From positions 1 to 40,815 of the forward strand of contig JAHEZZ010000003.1 in NCBI GenBank assembly GCA_023250815.1: a stretch of 40,815 nucleotides of DNA, read 5' to 3'. Made by a program: the position numbers and the translations under genes. This document shows, in pieces, positions 1 to 8,077 of this stretch (position 1 is its first letter; every line of letters begins with the position of its first letter). The notes beneath the pieces are model-generated. The model was not told the DNA's origin and did not search any database. It worked only from the letters and a program-made list of their open reading frames with translations. The DNA is from Bdellovibrionales bacterium (GTDB taxonomy: Bacteria; Bdellovibrionota; Bacteriovoracia; Bacteriovoracales; Bacteriovoracaceae).

Positions 1-156
1 TTTTCTAATTTTTTCAGTGACCAGCTCTGGAGCACCACCGTCGGTTTGTCCATTATTTAAAGAATCGAGCGCCGATTGTGCGCATATTATCTGTGAATTA
101 AAACCAGCAATACAAATTAATCCTATTAAAAAATATTTAAAAAAACTCTTTGTCAT
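1..156 (-). CDS. Partial CDS (N-terminus only): secreted or membrane protein of unknown function
   Basis: Reverse-strand reading from CAT at 154-156 gives MTKSFFKYFLIGLICIAGFNSQIICAQSALDSLNNGQTDGGAPELVTEKIRK with no stop to the window edge; signal-peptide-like N-terminus. Confidence 0.6.
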   Translation of the reverse strand, partial: MTKSFFKYFLIGLICIAGFNSQIICAQSALDSLNNGQTDGGAPELVTEKIRK

Positions 157-275
157 AAATGATACTCTCAAAAGATGAAAGATGTTGCGCTGAGCTTGCG
201 CACCAAATGCTGTCATCTCTTATTATAAGATTCTACAATCTTGTTGATTAATAAGTAAATTAAGGAAATTAAGAT

Positions 276-953
276 ATGTTAGGAAATGGCCCACTCGCAA
301 GTGGAGATATCGACAATCGGATGTTTTTGGCGATTGCGGGAAATATTGGAAGTGGAAAATCAACACTAACTCAAAAATTGTCGGCCCGATTGGGCTGGAG
401 ACCAATGTTTGAATCGGTTGAAGGCAATCCTTATCTTGACGATTTTTACTCAAACATGTTGCAATTTTCTTTTCCTTTACAGATTTATTTTTTAAATCAC
501 CGCTTTAGTACACATAAGTTTATCCAAGAATCAAACGCAAGTTGTATTCAAGACAGAAGTATTTACGAAGACGCACATATTTTCGCTCGCGGGTTACATG
601 AGGGGGCACTTATGAGCGATCGAGATTATGAAAATTATTTGACATTGTATAAGACCATGATTGAATTTTTAGAGCCGCCAACGTTGATGGTTTATTTAAA
701 AAGATCTGTGCCTAAACTTGTTGAGAGAATTAGACAGCGAAATAGGGAGTGTGAAAAAAGTATTTCTGTTGATTATATTACTCAACTTAATCAATATTAT
801 GATGAATGGATAGATTCTTATAATTCTGGGAAATGTTTAATAATTAATACAGATGAATTGGATTTTTTAAATAATGAGGCCCATTTTCACAAGCTAGTTG
901 ACAAGATCAATCAATCAATTGATCAGCAAGAGTTGCAAATAACTTTTCATTAA
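276..953 (+). CDS. Deoxynucleoside kinase family protein
   Basis: P-loop AIAGNIGSGKST, DRSIYEDAHIFA motif and dNK-like C-terminal half (RxRQRNRECEKSI). Confidence 0.85.
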   Translation: MLGNGPLASGDIDNRMFLAIAGNIGSGKSTLTQKLSARLGWRPMFESVEGNPYLDDFYSNMLQFSFPLQIYFLNHRFSTHKFIQESNASCIQDRSIYEDAHIFARGLHEGALMSDRDYENYLTLYKTMIEFLEPPTLMVYLKRSVPKLVERIRQRNRECEKSISVDYITQLNQYYDEWIDSYNSGKCLIINTDELDFLNNEAHFHKLVDKINQSIDQQELQITFH

Positions 954-1000
954 ATAGTTTTAATTTTTTCCGATAAGAAACAAAGCTTTTCGGAGTATCA

Positions 1001-1681
1001 ATGAAAAAAAATTTAATTTTGATTTTATCACTTGTCTGGTTTACTTCATGTGCAAATAAGAAATCAGAAAATACAGTAGTTGACAGCAGTTTTGAGGAGT
1101 CTATTTCGGTAGGAGATGAATCTGGGGCTTTTCTCGAACAAGCTGACGTAGCACAGTCCAATTCATCAGGTGCTCAAGATTCCAGCAAGGCTCAAGAAAC
1201 AGAAGAGGTCAAAGATAGCACATTAATAGTTCCAGCTGATCAAATTACCTCTGACGGTATGATTGTTGGCAAAAAAGAATTAGAAGAAAAAAATGTGGTA
1301 ATAACAGACAAAATCGAAGAGTTTGCGGTTGAGAACGGCGATTCATTGATGTGGGTAGCATTTAAAATTTATGGAGATTATTCAAAGTGGAAAATACTCA
1401 AGGAGTTAAATCCTAATATAACAAAAAAAAGACTTTCCAGTGGCAGTACTGTTAAATATTATGTGCCCGCAGAAAAATTTATTTGGTCGCCTAAAGGGTT
1501 GCCACACTTAATAAAAGCAAAAGATACCCTTGGTTCAATTTCTAAGGAAAAATATGGCACAGGTAAAAAATGGAAATTGATTTTAGACAATAATCGCCCA
1601 ATGATTAAAAATCCAAATCTCATATTTGCTGGATTTACGCTGTATTACTTAAAAGACGAAAGAGACTTGGCCTCACAATAA
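1001..1681 (+). CDS. LysM-domain lipoprotein
   Basis: Lipobox-like LVWFTSC; C-terminal LysM-like repeats (VENGDSLMWVAFKIYGDYSKWKILKELNPNI; IKAKDTLGSISKEKYGTGKKWKLILDNNRPMIKNPNLIFAGFTL). Confidence 0.75.
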   Translation: MKKNLILILSLVWFTSCANKKSENTVVDSSFEESISVGDESGAFLEQADVAQSNSSGAQDSSKAQETEEVKDSTLIVPADQITSDGMIVGKKELEEKNVVITDKIEEFAVENGDSLMWVAFKIYGDYSKWKILKELNPNITKKRLSSGSTVKYYVPAEKFIWSPKGLPHLIKAKDTLGSISKEKYGTGKKWKLILDNNRPMIKNPNLIFAGFTLYYLKDERDLASQ

Positions 1682-1727
1682 AAAAAGGAATGCTTTATAT
1701 TTAAAAGTTCTTTAAAATATAAAGAAC

Positions 1728-2504
1728 ATGATCAATTTTTTTTTAAAATACTCTCTTTTCCTTTCCTGCGTTGCATGTATTGGATTTACCCAAAAAGAGA
1801 ATCCTAATTATTCTTATCAGTACACTGAAGCAGACTATATGGGACATCTTTCTTATTTGGAAGAGTTGTATTTAAAAATAAATGGACATAATATTGCGGT
1901 AATTGATGGCCCTGATCTTCTCTATTTTCAGAAAATAATAAATAAATTAGTTTTAAATAATGAATTTATTTTAAAGAAAAATAGACCTGTTCCCCAGCTG
2001 TACGTTGTAAATGATTCACGTCCATTTCATTTTGCACTTCCGGGGCCACATGTATATATTTCGACTGCTCTGTTGCTGAAATATATAAAGAGTGAAAAAA
2101 TTTTTATATCAATTCTGGCATTTGATTTAATTAAATGTTTGAACAATCTTTATTATAAAAAAATACTAGTACCGATAGGATATGTTTCATCTGACACCTT
2201 TTTAAGGATCACGCAGCTAAGCGGAGAATACAACAAAGAAATAAGTAAGTGGACTTATGTAGTGCTTAAGAGATCTGGAAATGATCCGGTGGCTTTTTTG
2301 AATTGGCTTCAAATTCAAAATAAAAATCCAGCAGAGTTCAGGGCCACTTTTGATGATCAAAGATATATTTTTGAAATGGAGTCAAGCTACAAAAGTTTTC
2401 TTGTTGAGAAAGAAAAAAATACTAAACTATCTGATGAAGCGGTGATGAATTCCTCTAAGGGTTTTTATTCTTTGTTGGATAAAATAAAAAGAAGGAAGAC
2501 ATGA
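1728..2504 (+). CDS. M48-like (peptidase-related) protein lacking the HExxH motif
   Basis: PFHFALPGPHVYISTALLLKYIKSEKIFISILAFDLIKC aligns by eye with M48 'AFALPGGxIYVSTGLL...DELAAVLAHEIAH'; HExxH position reads FDLIK. Confidence 0.5.
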   Translation: MINFFLKYSLFLSCVACIGFTQKENPNYSYQYTEADYMGHLSYLEELYLKINGHNIAVIDGPDLLYFQKIINKLVLNNEFILKKNRPVPQLYVVNDSRPFHFALPGPHVYISTALLLKYIKSEKIFISILAFDLIKCLNNLYYKKILVPIGYVSSDTFLRITQLSGEYNKEISKWTYVVLKRSGNDPVAFLNWLQIQNKNPAEFRATFDDQRYIFEMESSYKSFLVEKEKNTKLSDEAVMNSSKGFYSLLDKIKRRKT

Positions 2505-3526
2505 GACTCGAAGAGACGGAGAAGTTGCTAATAGAAGATTTATTTTTAAAGAGTGTGGAAGAGAAAAAGATTGCTCCGGTTTTAAATATTGCCCTAGAAA
2601 AACTAACAGGGGATGCCTCGACGAGGCGATACTACCGCTTAACTGGAGATAATCGCCAGTACGTAATATGCTTAGACACCCCCTGTGTAGACAAAGAATA
2701 TCCTTTTATTGTTTTACATAAAGTATATCAGGAGAATCATGTTTCGGTTCCGGCAATTTATGATTCAAACCTGTCTCGAGGCTATCTTTTAGAGCAGGAC
2801 TTAGGCGATCAGACGTTTCTAAAGCGCCTGGCAACAGTGGCCAGTACCGACGAGGAATTAAAGCTTTACGAGGGAACGATTAAGGAGTTGATAAAAATAA
2901 ATTCAATACCACTTGAAAATTATCATGGCAGTACATTTCAAAATTTGTCATTTGATTTTGACAAGCTAATGTCCGAGTGTGATTTTACTTTAAATCATTT
3001 TATAAAAAAAATACTCAATAAAGGCATATCAAATGCAGAGAGTAGCATCTTCCATAAAGACTTAGGCGAAATTTGTAAAAAGATTTCATGCAAAAAAATG
3101 GTTCTGTGTCATCGGGATTATCATTCTCGAAATATCATGGTGAAAGATGATGGACTTTTTGTTATTGACTTTCAAGACTCCAGAAAGGGAATTCCCCAGT
3201 ATGATTTAGTTTCTTTGCTTGATGATTGTTATTACAAGTTGTCTGAGAATAACAAAAAAATTCTTATTAAAATATATTACGATGAAATGAAAAATTTTTT
3301 AGGCGATCAATCTTTAGATGAGTTTATGTATCTTTACTCGCTCACAATGATTCAGCGAGTGTACAAGGCGATTGGTAGTTTTGCTTACATTTATAACCTA
3401 AGAGGCGATTTTCGATATTTAAAATATATTGGCTATGGCTTCGAAAAAATCAGAACAACACTGATGGAGATTGGTGAGTTTAGTGACTTAAGAATAATTC
3501 TTAGTCGATATTATTATGAGCATTGA
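2501..3526 (+). CDS. amgK: Aminoglycoside phosphotransferase-fold sugar kinase, AmgK-like
   Basis: GDASTRRYYRL, HRDYHSRN catalytic loop, VIDFQDS; overlaps a MurU-like gene. Confidence 0.75.
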   Translation: MRLEETEKLLIEDLFLKSVEEKKIAPVLNIALEKLTGDASTRRYYRLTGDNRQYVICLDTPCVDKEYPFIVLHKVYQENHVSVPAIYDSNLSRGYLLEQDLGDQTFLKRLATVASTDEELKLYEGTIKELIKINSIPLENYHGSTFQNLSFDFDKLMSECDFTLNHFIKKILNKGISNAESSIFHKDLGEICKKISCKKMVLCHRDYHSRNIMVKDDGLFVIDFQDSRKGIPQYDLVSLLDDCYYKLSENNKKILIKIYYDEMKNFLGDQSLDEFMYLYSLTMIQRVYKAIGSFAYIYNLRGDFRYLKYIGYGFEKIRTTLMEIGEFSDLRIILSRYYYEH

Positions 3527-4388
3527 TTTTGATATTTGTTTTATTATGGCAGCAGGAATGGGGACCCGAATGGGCACCATTGGGCAAATTTTACCAAAAC
3601 CATTATGGCCAGTGAACAACAAGGTACTTTTAGATCTTCAGGTTTCTTACGCAAAAGACCTGGGTGCAAAAAAAATTTTTATCAATACACATTATAAGGC
3701 ATCTGAAATTGAAAAATATATTAATCACTACTACAAAGATATAAATGTTATATTCGAAAAAGAACTTTTGGACATAGGGGGAGGTCTTGAGAATTTAAAA
3801 AATATAGTAAAAAGAGGTCGGGTATTAATTTTAAATTCAGATCAATTGCTTTTTTTTGATAAAGATATCTCATTAACAGCGGGGAGTGCCGCAAATCTGG
3901 TATGTGTTCCGGCCGATCCTAATGAAAAATATAACAAGACTATTCTAGATAACGGTAAAGTTGTTGGAATAGAAAAATTTCACGACAAAATGTCTGATTA
4001 TTACACTTATTCTGGAATATCTTTGGTCGATTTACAGTATATTACCAGTGGAACAACTCCAAAGAAATTTTTCAATGACACCTTAGATTTCACCAAGCAT
4101 CAAATTCTTGCAACAAAATTATCTGAATTTGAATATTTTGACTTTGGTACCAAAGAAAGATATTTGAAAAGTTTAATAAAATTAAATCGAAATTTAGCGA
4201 GCAATCAATCGACGTATTCGACAATGTTTTATCAAAAGAATTTAAAATTTGATGGCAAATTAGATTTCTATCATCACAAAGACTGGTGTGAAAGCTTAGA
4301 AGAAGTTTTTGGTATGAAACTTAAAATTACAAATGAAAACGACATATATAATCTATCATTAGATGACCGAAGTGATAGTATTATTTAA
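3516..4388 (+). CDS. murU: Sugar nucleotidyltransferase, MurU-like
   Basis: MAAGMGTRMG...PKPLWPVNNKVLLD nucleotidyltransferase signature; start overlaps the amgK-like gene end. Confidence 0.7.
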   Translation: MSIDFDICFIMAAGMGTRMGTIGQILPKPLWPVNNKVLLDLQVSYAKDLGAKKIFINTHYKASEIEKYINHYYKDINVIFEKELLDIGGGLENLKNIVKRGRVLILNSDQLLFFDKDISLTAGSAANLVCVPADPNEKYNKTILDNGKVVGIEKFHDKMSDYYTYSGISLVDLQYITSGTTPKKFFNDTLDFTKHQILATKLSEFEYFDFGTKERYLKSLIKLNRNLASNQSTYSTMFYQKNLKFDGKLDFYHHKDWCESLEEVFGMKLKITNENDIYNLSLDDRSDSII

Positions 4389-4407
4389 TAATGCCAATTC
4401 CATTCAT

Positions 4408-4617
4408 TTACGTAATTGGTATAAACTTCTTAATTGCATCAGTTGGGCAAATGGAAGTGCAGACATCGCAAAGAGTGCAGGCCCAAGTTTCAATGAAATA
4501 TGTATTTTCAATATTAACAATGGCCTTTTCTGGGCAAAATAACTTACAATAATCACAGGCGACACATAAGTCATTTATTATCAGTATAGGTGTTATTACT
4601 TCCATGGATGTCACCAT
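4408..4617 (-). CDS. Small 2x[4Fe-4S] ferredoxin
   Basis: Two CxxCxxCxxxCP motifs (CVACDYCKLFCP, CTLCDVCTSICP). Start may instead be the internal ATG at 4605. Confidence 0.85.
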   Translation of the reverse strand: MVTSMEVITPILIINDLCVACDYCKLFCPEKAIVNIENTYFIETWACTLCDVCTSICPTDAIKKFIPIT

Positions 4618-5311
4618 CTTAAAAAGATCACTATTTCTTAAAACAATTATAACATTTATTTTGTTTTACTATTTATATTTGTATTTTTTAATATGTATAA
4701 ATGCAGGCCAGAGTTTTTTATCTTTAGAAACCTTTAAATATTTTATTCTTGAGCATTTTGTTTTATTTTTTTTGACGATCGTAACAATGGTTGGTCTTTT
4801 TAATGTAAAAGAGTACTCAAAATTAAGCTATGTTTTTTTTTCTTGTACGGCCTTATTTCTTCTTGTCGGGATCTATTACAATACCTCTAATAAGCTTGTC
4901 TTAATGTTGGGGTTTTCTGGGATATTAATGTCGGCATTGTATTATATGGCCCTTTTAAATGAACTGGCCGAATCCGTTTATAATCCTTGTTTTTCGGTCA
5001 ATGATTTATACACAAATACTTATTATGCGATATCGGGATTTGTTGAGTTGGGAAATGAAAAGAATCAAGGAGAACTGACCAATTGGAGTGATCGCGGATG
5101 CTTTTTTTATTTGGGGAAAGATATTGATTCTGGAGTTGATAATGTAAAATTAAATATTACTTTTTTAGAAACCCTTTTTGAGCTAGAGGGGAAAATGGTG
5201 ACAAAAAATAGTAAGGGAATTGGGATTTTGTTTATCAAAAAAGAGGCCCATGAAAAATGGAACGAGCTGCTCACGGTATTAAAGGATAGAGGTTATGTGG
5301 CAGAAATTTAG
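4604..5311 (+). CDS. Multi-TM protein with C-terminal PilZ-like domain
   Basis: About four hydrophobic segments, then ISGFVELGNEKNQGELTNWSDRGCFF (N-x-S-x-x-G) and GIGILFI, resembling PilZ. Confidence 0.45.
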   Translation: MDVTILKRSLFLKTIITFILFYYLYLYFLICINAGQSFLSLETFKYFILEHFVLFFLTIVTMVGLFNVKEYSKLSYVFFSCTALFLLVGIYYNTSNKLVLMLGFSGILMSALYYMALLNELAESVYNPCFSVNDLYTNTYYAISGFVELGNEKNQGELTNWSDRGCFFYLGKDIDSGVDNVKLNITFLETLFELEGKMVTKNSKGIGILFIKKEAHEKWNELLTVLKDRGYVAEI

Positions 5312-5717
5312 TTTGCTTTTGTTATTGCTTATTGCATGTGGAAAAAAGAATGATCCTGATGAGATATTTCGGCGTTTTCTTGGCGAAGGATTGGCTGGCC
5401 CAAGTAAAGAAGAGATGATTAATTTATCGACCGGGAAAATGAAATTGTATTTAGAGAAAATGAGCGATGAAGACTTTAAGGCCACTTTGGGTAAAGATAT
5501 TTCTCAAGAGGCCAAAATAAAGATTAAAAATAGACGATGTGATCAAACGAAATGTGTATTTACTTATTCTTCATCCTATGAGTCAAAAGAAAATGGACAA
5601 AAAACGTTTGATATTGAAAGCAAGAAGACTGCCTATTTGCAAAAAATCGATGACCAGTGGAAAGTAGAGGATATAGATACAATTAAATCATACTATTTGG
5701 GTCGGGAAATAAAATAG
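5295..5717 (+). CDS. Small lipoprotein, unknown function
   Basis: MWQKFSLLLLLLIACGKK lipobox; overlaps the upstream gene. Confidence 0.6.
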   Translation: MWQKFSLLLLLLIACGKKNDPDEIFRRFLGEGLAGPSKEEMINLSTGKMKLYLEKMSDEDFKATLGKDISQEAKIKIKNRRCDQTKCVFTYSSSYESKENGQKTFDIESKKTAYLQKIDDQWKVEDIDTIKSYYLGREIK

Positions 5718-5755
5718 CATCCAAGCTATACTTTTTGTACTTTGCCTTTTAGCAA

Positions 5756-6298
5756 GTGATGAAGGGTATAAAGCACAGTCAAGATGTTTCCGAAGAGTCG
5801 TCTATGAAAGATGGCCCTAAAGAGGACGACTTAATAGGTAAAATTTTAAATGAAACATTGTCGTTAAATTCTACAACGGGGACTTCATTTTCTAGTTCAG
5901 ATAAAGAACAAAATCAGAACAATATTAATTCAAATGAATTAGAATTTTTAATTTTGAAGAAGCAATTAAACTATTTTACTTTGGATTATTTAAATACAAA
6001 TAAAGTTTTTAGGACAATACTTAAAAATCAGATTATAGATTTTCCAATTAACTGGTATTTTTTTAAGAAAATATTTGAAAATAGGAATGGGAATAAAAAT
6101 TACTTTAACTACATTTTTATAGATCAAAAAAATGATTCAGAGAAATTTCTTGTCGGGATTTCGAGTGTATTAATGGGCCATCCCAGAGATTTACTGATCA
6201 TATATAACAATATTGATACATGGATCTGTTACAGTGAGGATTCCTGTGGAAGTTTTATAAAAGAGATTGTGGGAATAGAAAACGTTAAAGCAGCCTAG
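5756..6298 (+). CDS. Hypothetical protein
   Basis: 180-aa ORF, co-directional with upstream genes and convergent with the next gene. Confidence 0.5.
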   Translation: MMKGIKHSQDVSEESSMKDGPKEDDLIGKILNETLSLNSTTGTSFSSSDKEQNQNNINSNELEFLILKKQLNYFTLDYLNTNKVFRTILKNQIIDFPINWYFFKKIFENRNGNKNYFNYIFIDQKNDSEKFLVGISSVLMGHPRDLLIIYNNIDTWICYSEDSCGSFIKEIVGIENVKAA

Positions 6299-6303
6299 TA
6301 GTA

Positions 6304-7140
6304 TTACATTGAAAGATAATAATCTTTTAACATCTTGGCATCCTTCTCAAGATTTGGGCTATTGCAAATAACATAGCCAGTACAATTATTATCTTTAAGC
6401 GCTTTTAAAAGTTCTTTCCAATTAAAATCACTATCATTTAGATTTAGGTGCTTTAAATCGCCTTTAGAATTTGAACTGATTCCAGAAATATGGATATGCA
6501 TATTTTGAAGAGTGTTTGGGCCCAGTTCATTTTTCAAAGTTCCTAAAACATCACAGAATCCATTGTAGTTGTTGTGAATACCTGTCCTTGCATAGAGATG
6601 TGAAAAATCCATACAGGGCGAACAGGAATTTACTAATTTTGCAAGCTGGATTAGTTCTTCCAGTGAGCCAAATTGACTTGTTTTACCAGTAAGTTCTGGC
6701 CGTAATTCTATTTGAATATCGAGTCTTCCAAGTCTTTCTTCAATAACATTAAGGCTTTTTTCAACTAAATCGAAGACATCAAAAGGGGAATCTTTCATGT
6801 AGAAGGCAGCGTGAAAAGTCATTGACTCTGCGCCACATAGGTCGGAAATTTTAGCTGTTTGAATAATTCGCTCAACAGAGCTATCAATTTTATCTTGCTC
6901 TCTTGCGTTAAGGTTTATGTAATAAGGGCCATGGGAAGTTAACGGTATTCCGAGCTCATAAGACGCCTTTCTAAGACCGCTTGAGACCTCTTCCTTCATT
7001 CTTACACCATGGGCGAACTCAAGCTGCATACAGTCAAGCCCTAGCGAGTGAACGGTTTTTACGCCTTCAATTGGATTATTTTTCTTTACGGTGCAATTAG
7101 GTACGCCAGCTGTCCCAAACAGCAGTTTTTCAAATCTCAT
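6304..7140 (-). CDS. Endonuclease IV-like TIM-barrel protein (AP endonuclease family 2)
   Basis: SHGPYYINL, TFHAAFYM, ELRPELTGKTSQFGSLEEL, CMDFSHLYAR, HIHISGI, NSPNLEKDA align with EndoIV/Nfo motifs. Confidence 0.75.
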   Translation of the reverse strand: MRFEKLLFGTAGVPNCTVKKNNPIEGVKTVHSLGLDCMQLEFAHGVRMKEEVSSGLRKASYELGIPLTSHGPYYINLNAREQDKIDSSVERIIQTAKISDLCGAESMTFHAAFYMKDSPFDVFDLVEKSLNVIEERLGRLDIQIELRPELTGKTSQFGSLEELIQLAKLVNSCSPCMDFSHLYARTGIHNNYNGFCDVLGTLKNELGPNTLQNMHIHISGISSNSKGDLKHLNLNDSDFNWKELLKALKDNNCTGYVICNSPNLEKDAKMLKDYYLSM

Positions 7141-7327
7141 GGTCTCTCCCCCTTCTCTTCCTGGAAATTCGAAAATGATACTAGCACAAAAAAAAAATTT
7201 TTATAAAAAATAGTAATAAATTCAAAAAATATTTTTTTTAAAGCGGTAATATGTCTTTGGTGGAGGCCCTCGCTTCGCTATAATAATCGAAAGATCTATT
7301 AAAAACCTTTCACCTGCGCGGCGTGCC

Positions 7328-8077
7328 ATGGTTGTCGTTTTATTTATAAATTTTGCCTTGATCAGTCTGGTAATTTCTCTTTTTATTCAAGTGTTTATTA
7401 CAAATTTCTATCTTGCTAACTTGATCGCCGTATTTTTTTTTTGGATTTGTATTTATTTTTTCATGGATTTTTTTGTATTGATTGCTTTGAATGCTCAAAA
7501 AAATAATTATTTTAAAAGATTTAACTTACAAAATATTTATAAGCTGTCTCAAATTAAAAATATAAAAATATTTACCACAAATATTTATCCACAGGAAATA
7601 TTTGTAATTGAGGGTATGAATAAAAGAAAATCGATTGTGTTTGGGAGAGAGATTTTATCATCGCTAAGCGAGCAAGAGTTTAGTTCTCTTGTTGTTTATT
7701 GCCTCTCATATGTTAAGCATAATAAGTTTTCATTGAGGACATTTGTCTCGGCCCTAAATTTTATCATGTTTAAGATGGCGGATGGTTTAGGGCGACCTAT
7801 CTTTTTTATATATGACTTTTATTATTCGCAACTTTTTAACATCCTACAGTTTTTTCCATTAAAAATAGTTGGCGATAAAAAAGCTGAAAAGATTGTCTTG
7901 TCGCTCCACGGGAATGTCGCGTTACTTAAATCTGCTTTTTCAAAAATTTTTAGGGATCAAGAGAAAAAATTAGACTACAAAGAAAAAATAATTTTTCCAT
8001 TAACTTGCAAGTCACTTACTCAAGAAATAATTATCGAAGATATAAGATTAAAAGTTAATGAAGCATTTAATTACTAA
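7328..8077 (+). CDS. HtpX/M48-like membrane protein lacking the HExxH motif
   Basis: N-terminal TM segments, then IVFGREILSSLSEQEFSSLVVYCLSYVKHNKFSLRTFVSAL, matching HtpX '...RGLLxLLSxEELxAVLAHELAHIKHRDxLxxT' with HELAH replaced by YCLSY. Confidence 0.5.
   Translation: MVVVLFINFALISLVISLFIQVFITNFYLANLIAVFFFWICIYFFMDFFVLIALNAQKNNYFKRFNLQNIYKLSQIKNIKIFTTNIYPQEIFVIEGMNKRKSIVFGREILSSLSEQEFSSLVVYCLSYVKHNKFSLRTFVSALNFIMFKMADGLGRPIFFIYDFYYSQLFNILQFFPLKIVGDKKAEKIVLSLHGNVALLKSAFSKIFRDQEKKLDYKEKIIFPLTCKSLTQEIIIEDIRLKVNEAFNY

Noticed and set aside
223-1161. Minus-strand ORFs 223-453 and 907-1161
   Set aside because: Overlap strongly supported + strand genes; no recognisable domain; shadow ORFs.
7180-7260. 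A/T-rich tracts in the divergent 7141-7327 intergenic region considered as a repeat or CRISPR leader
   Set aside because: Only homopolymer runs; no repeat units or spacers. Probably ordinary promoter DNA.
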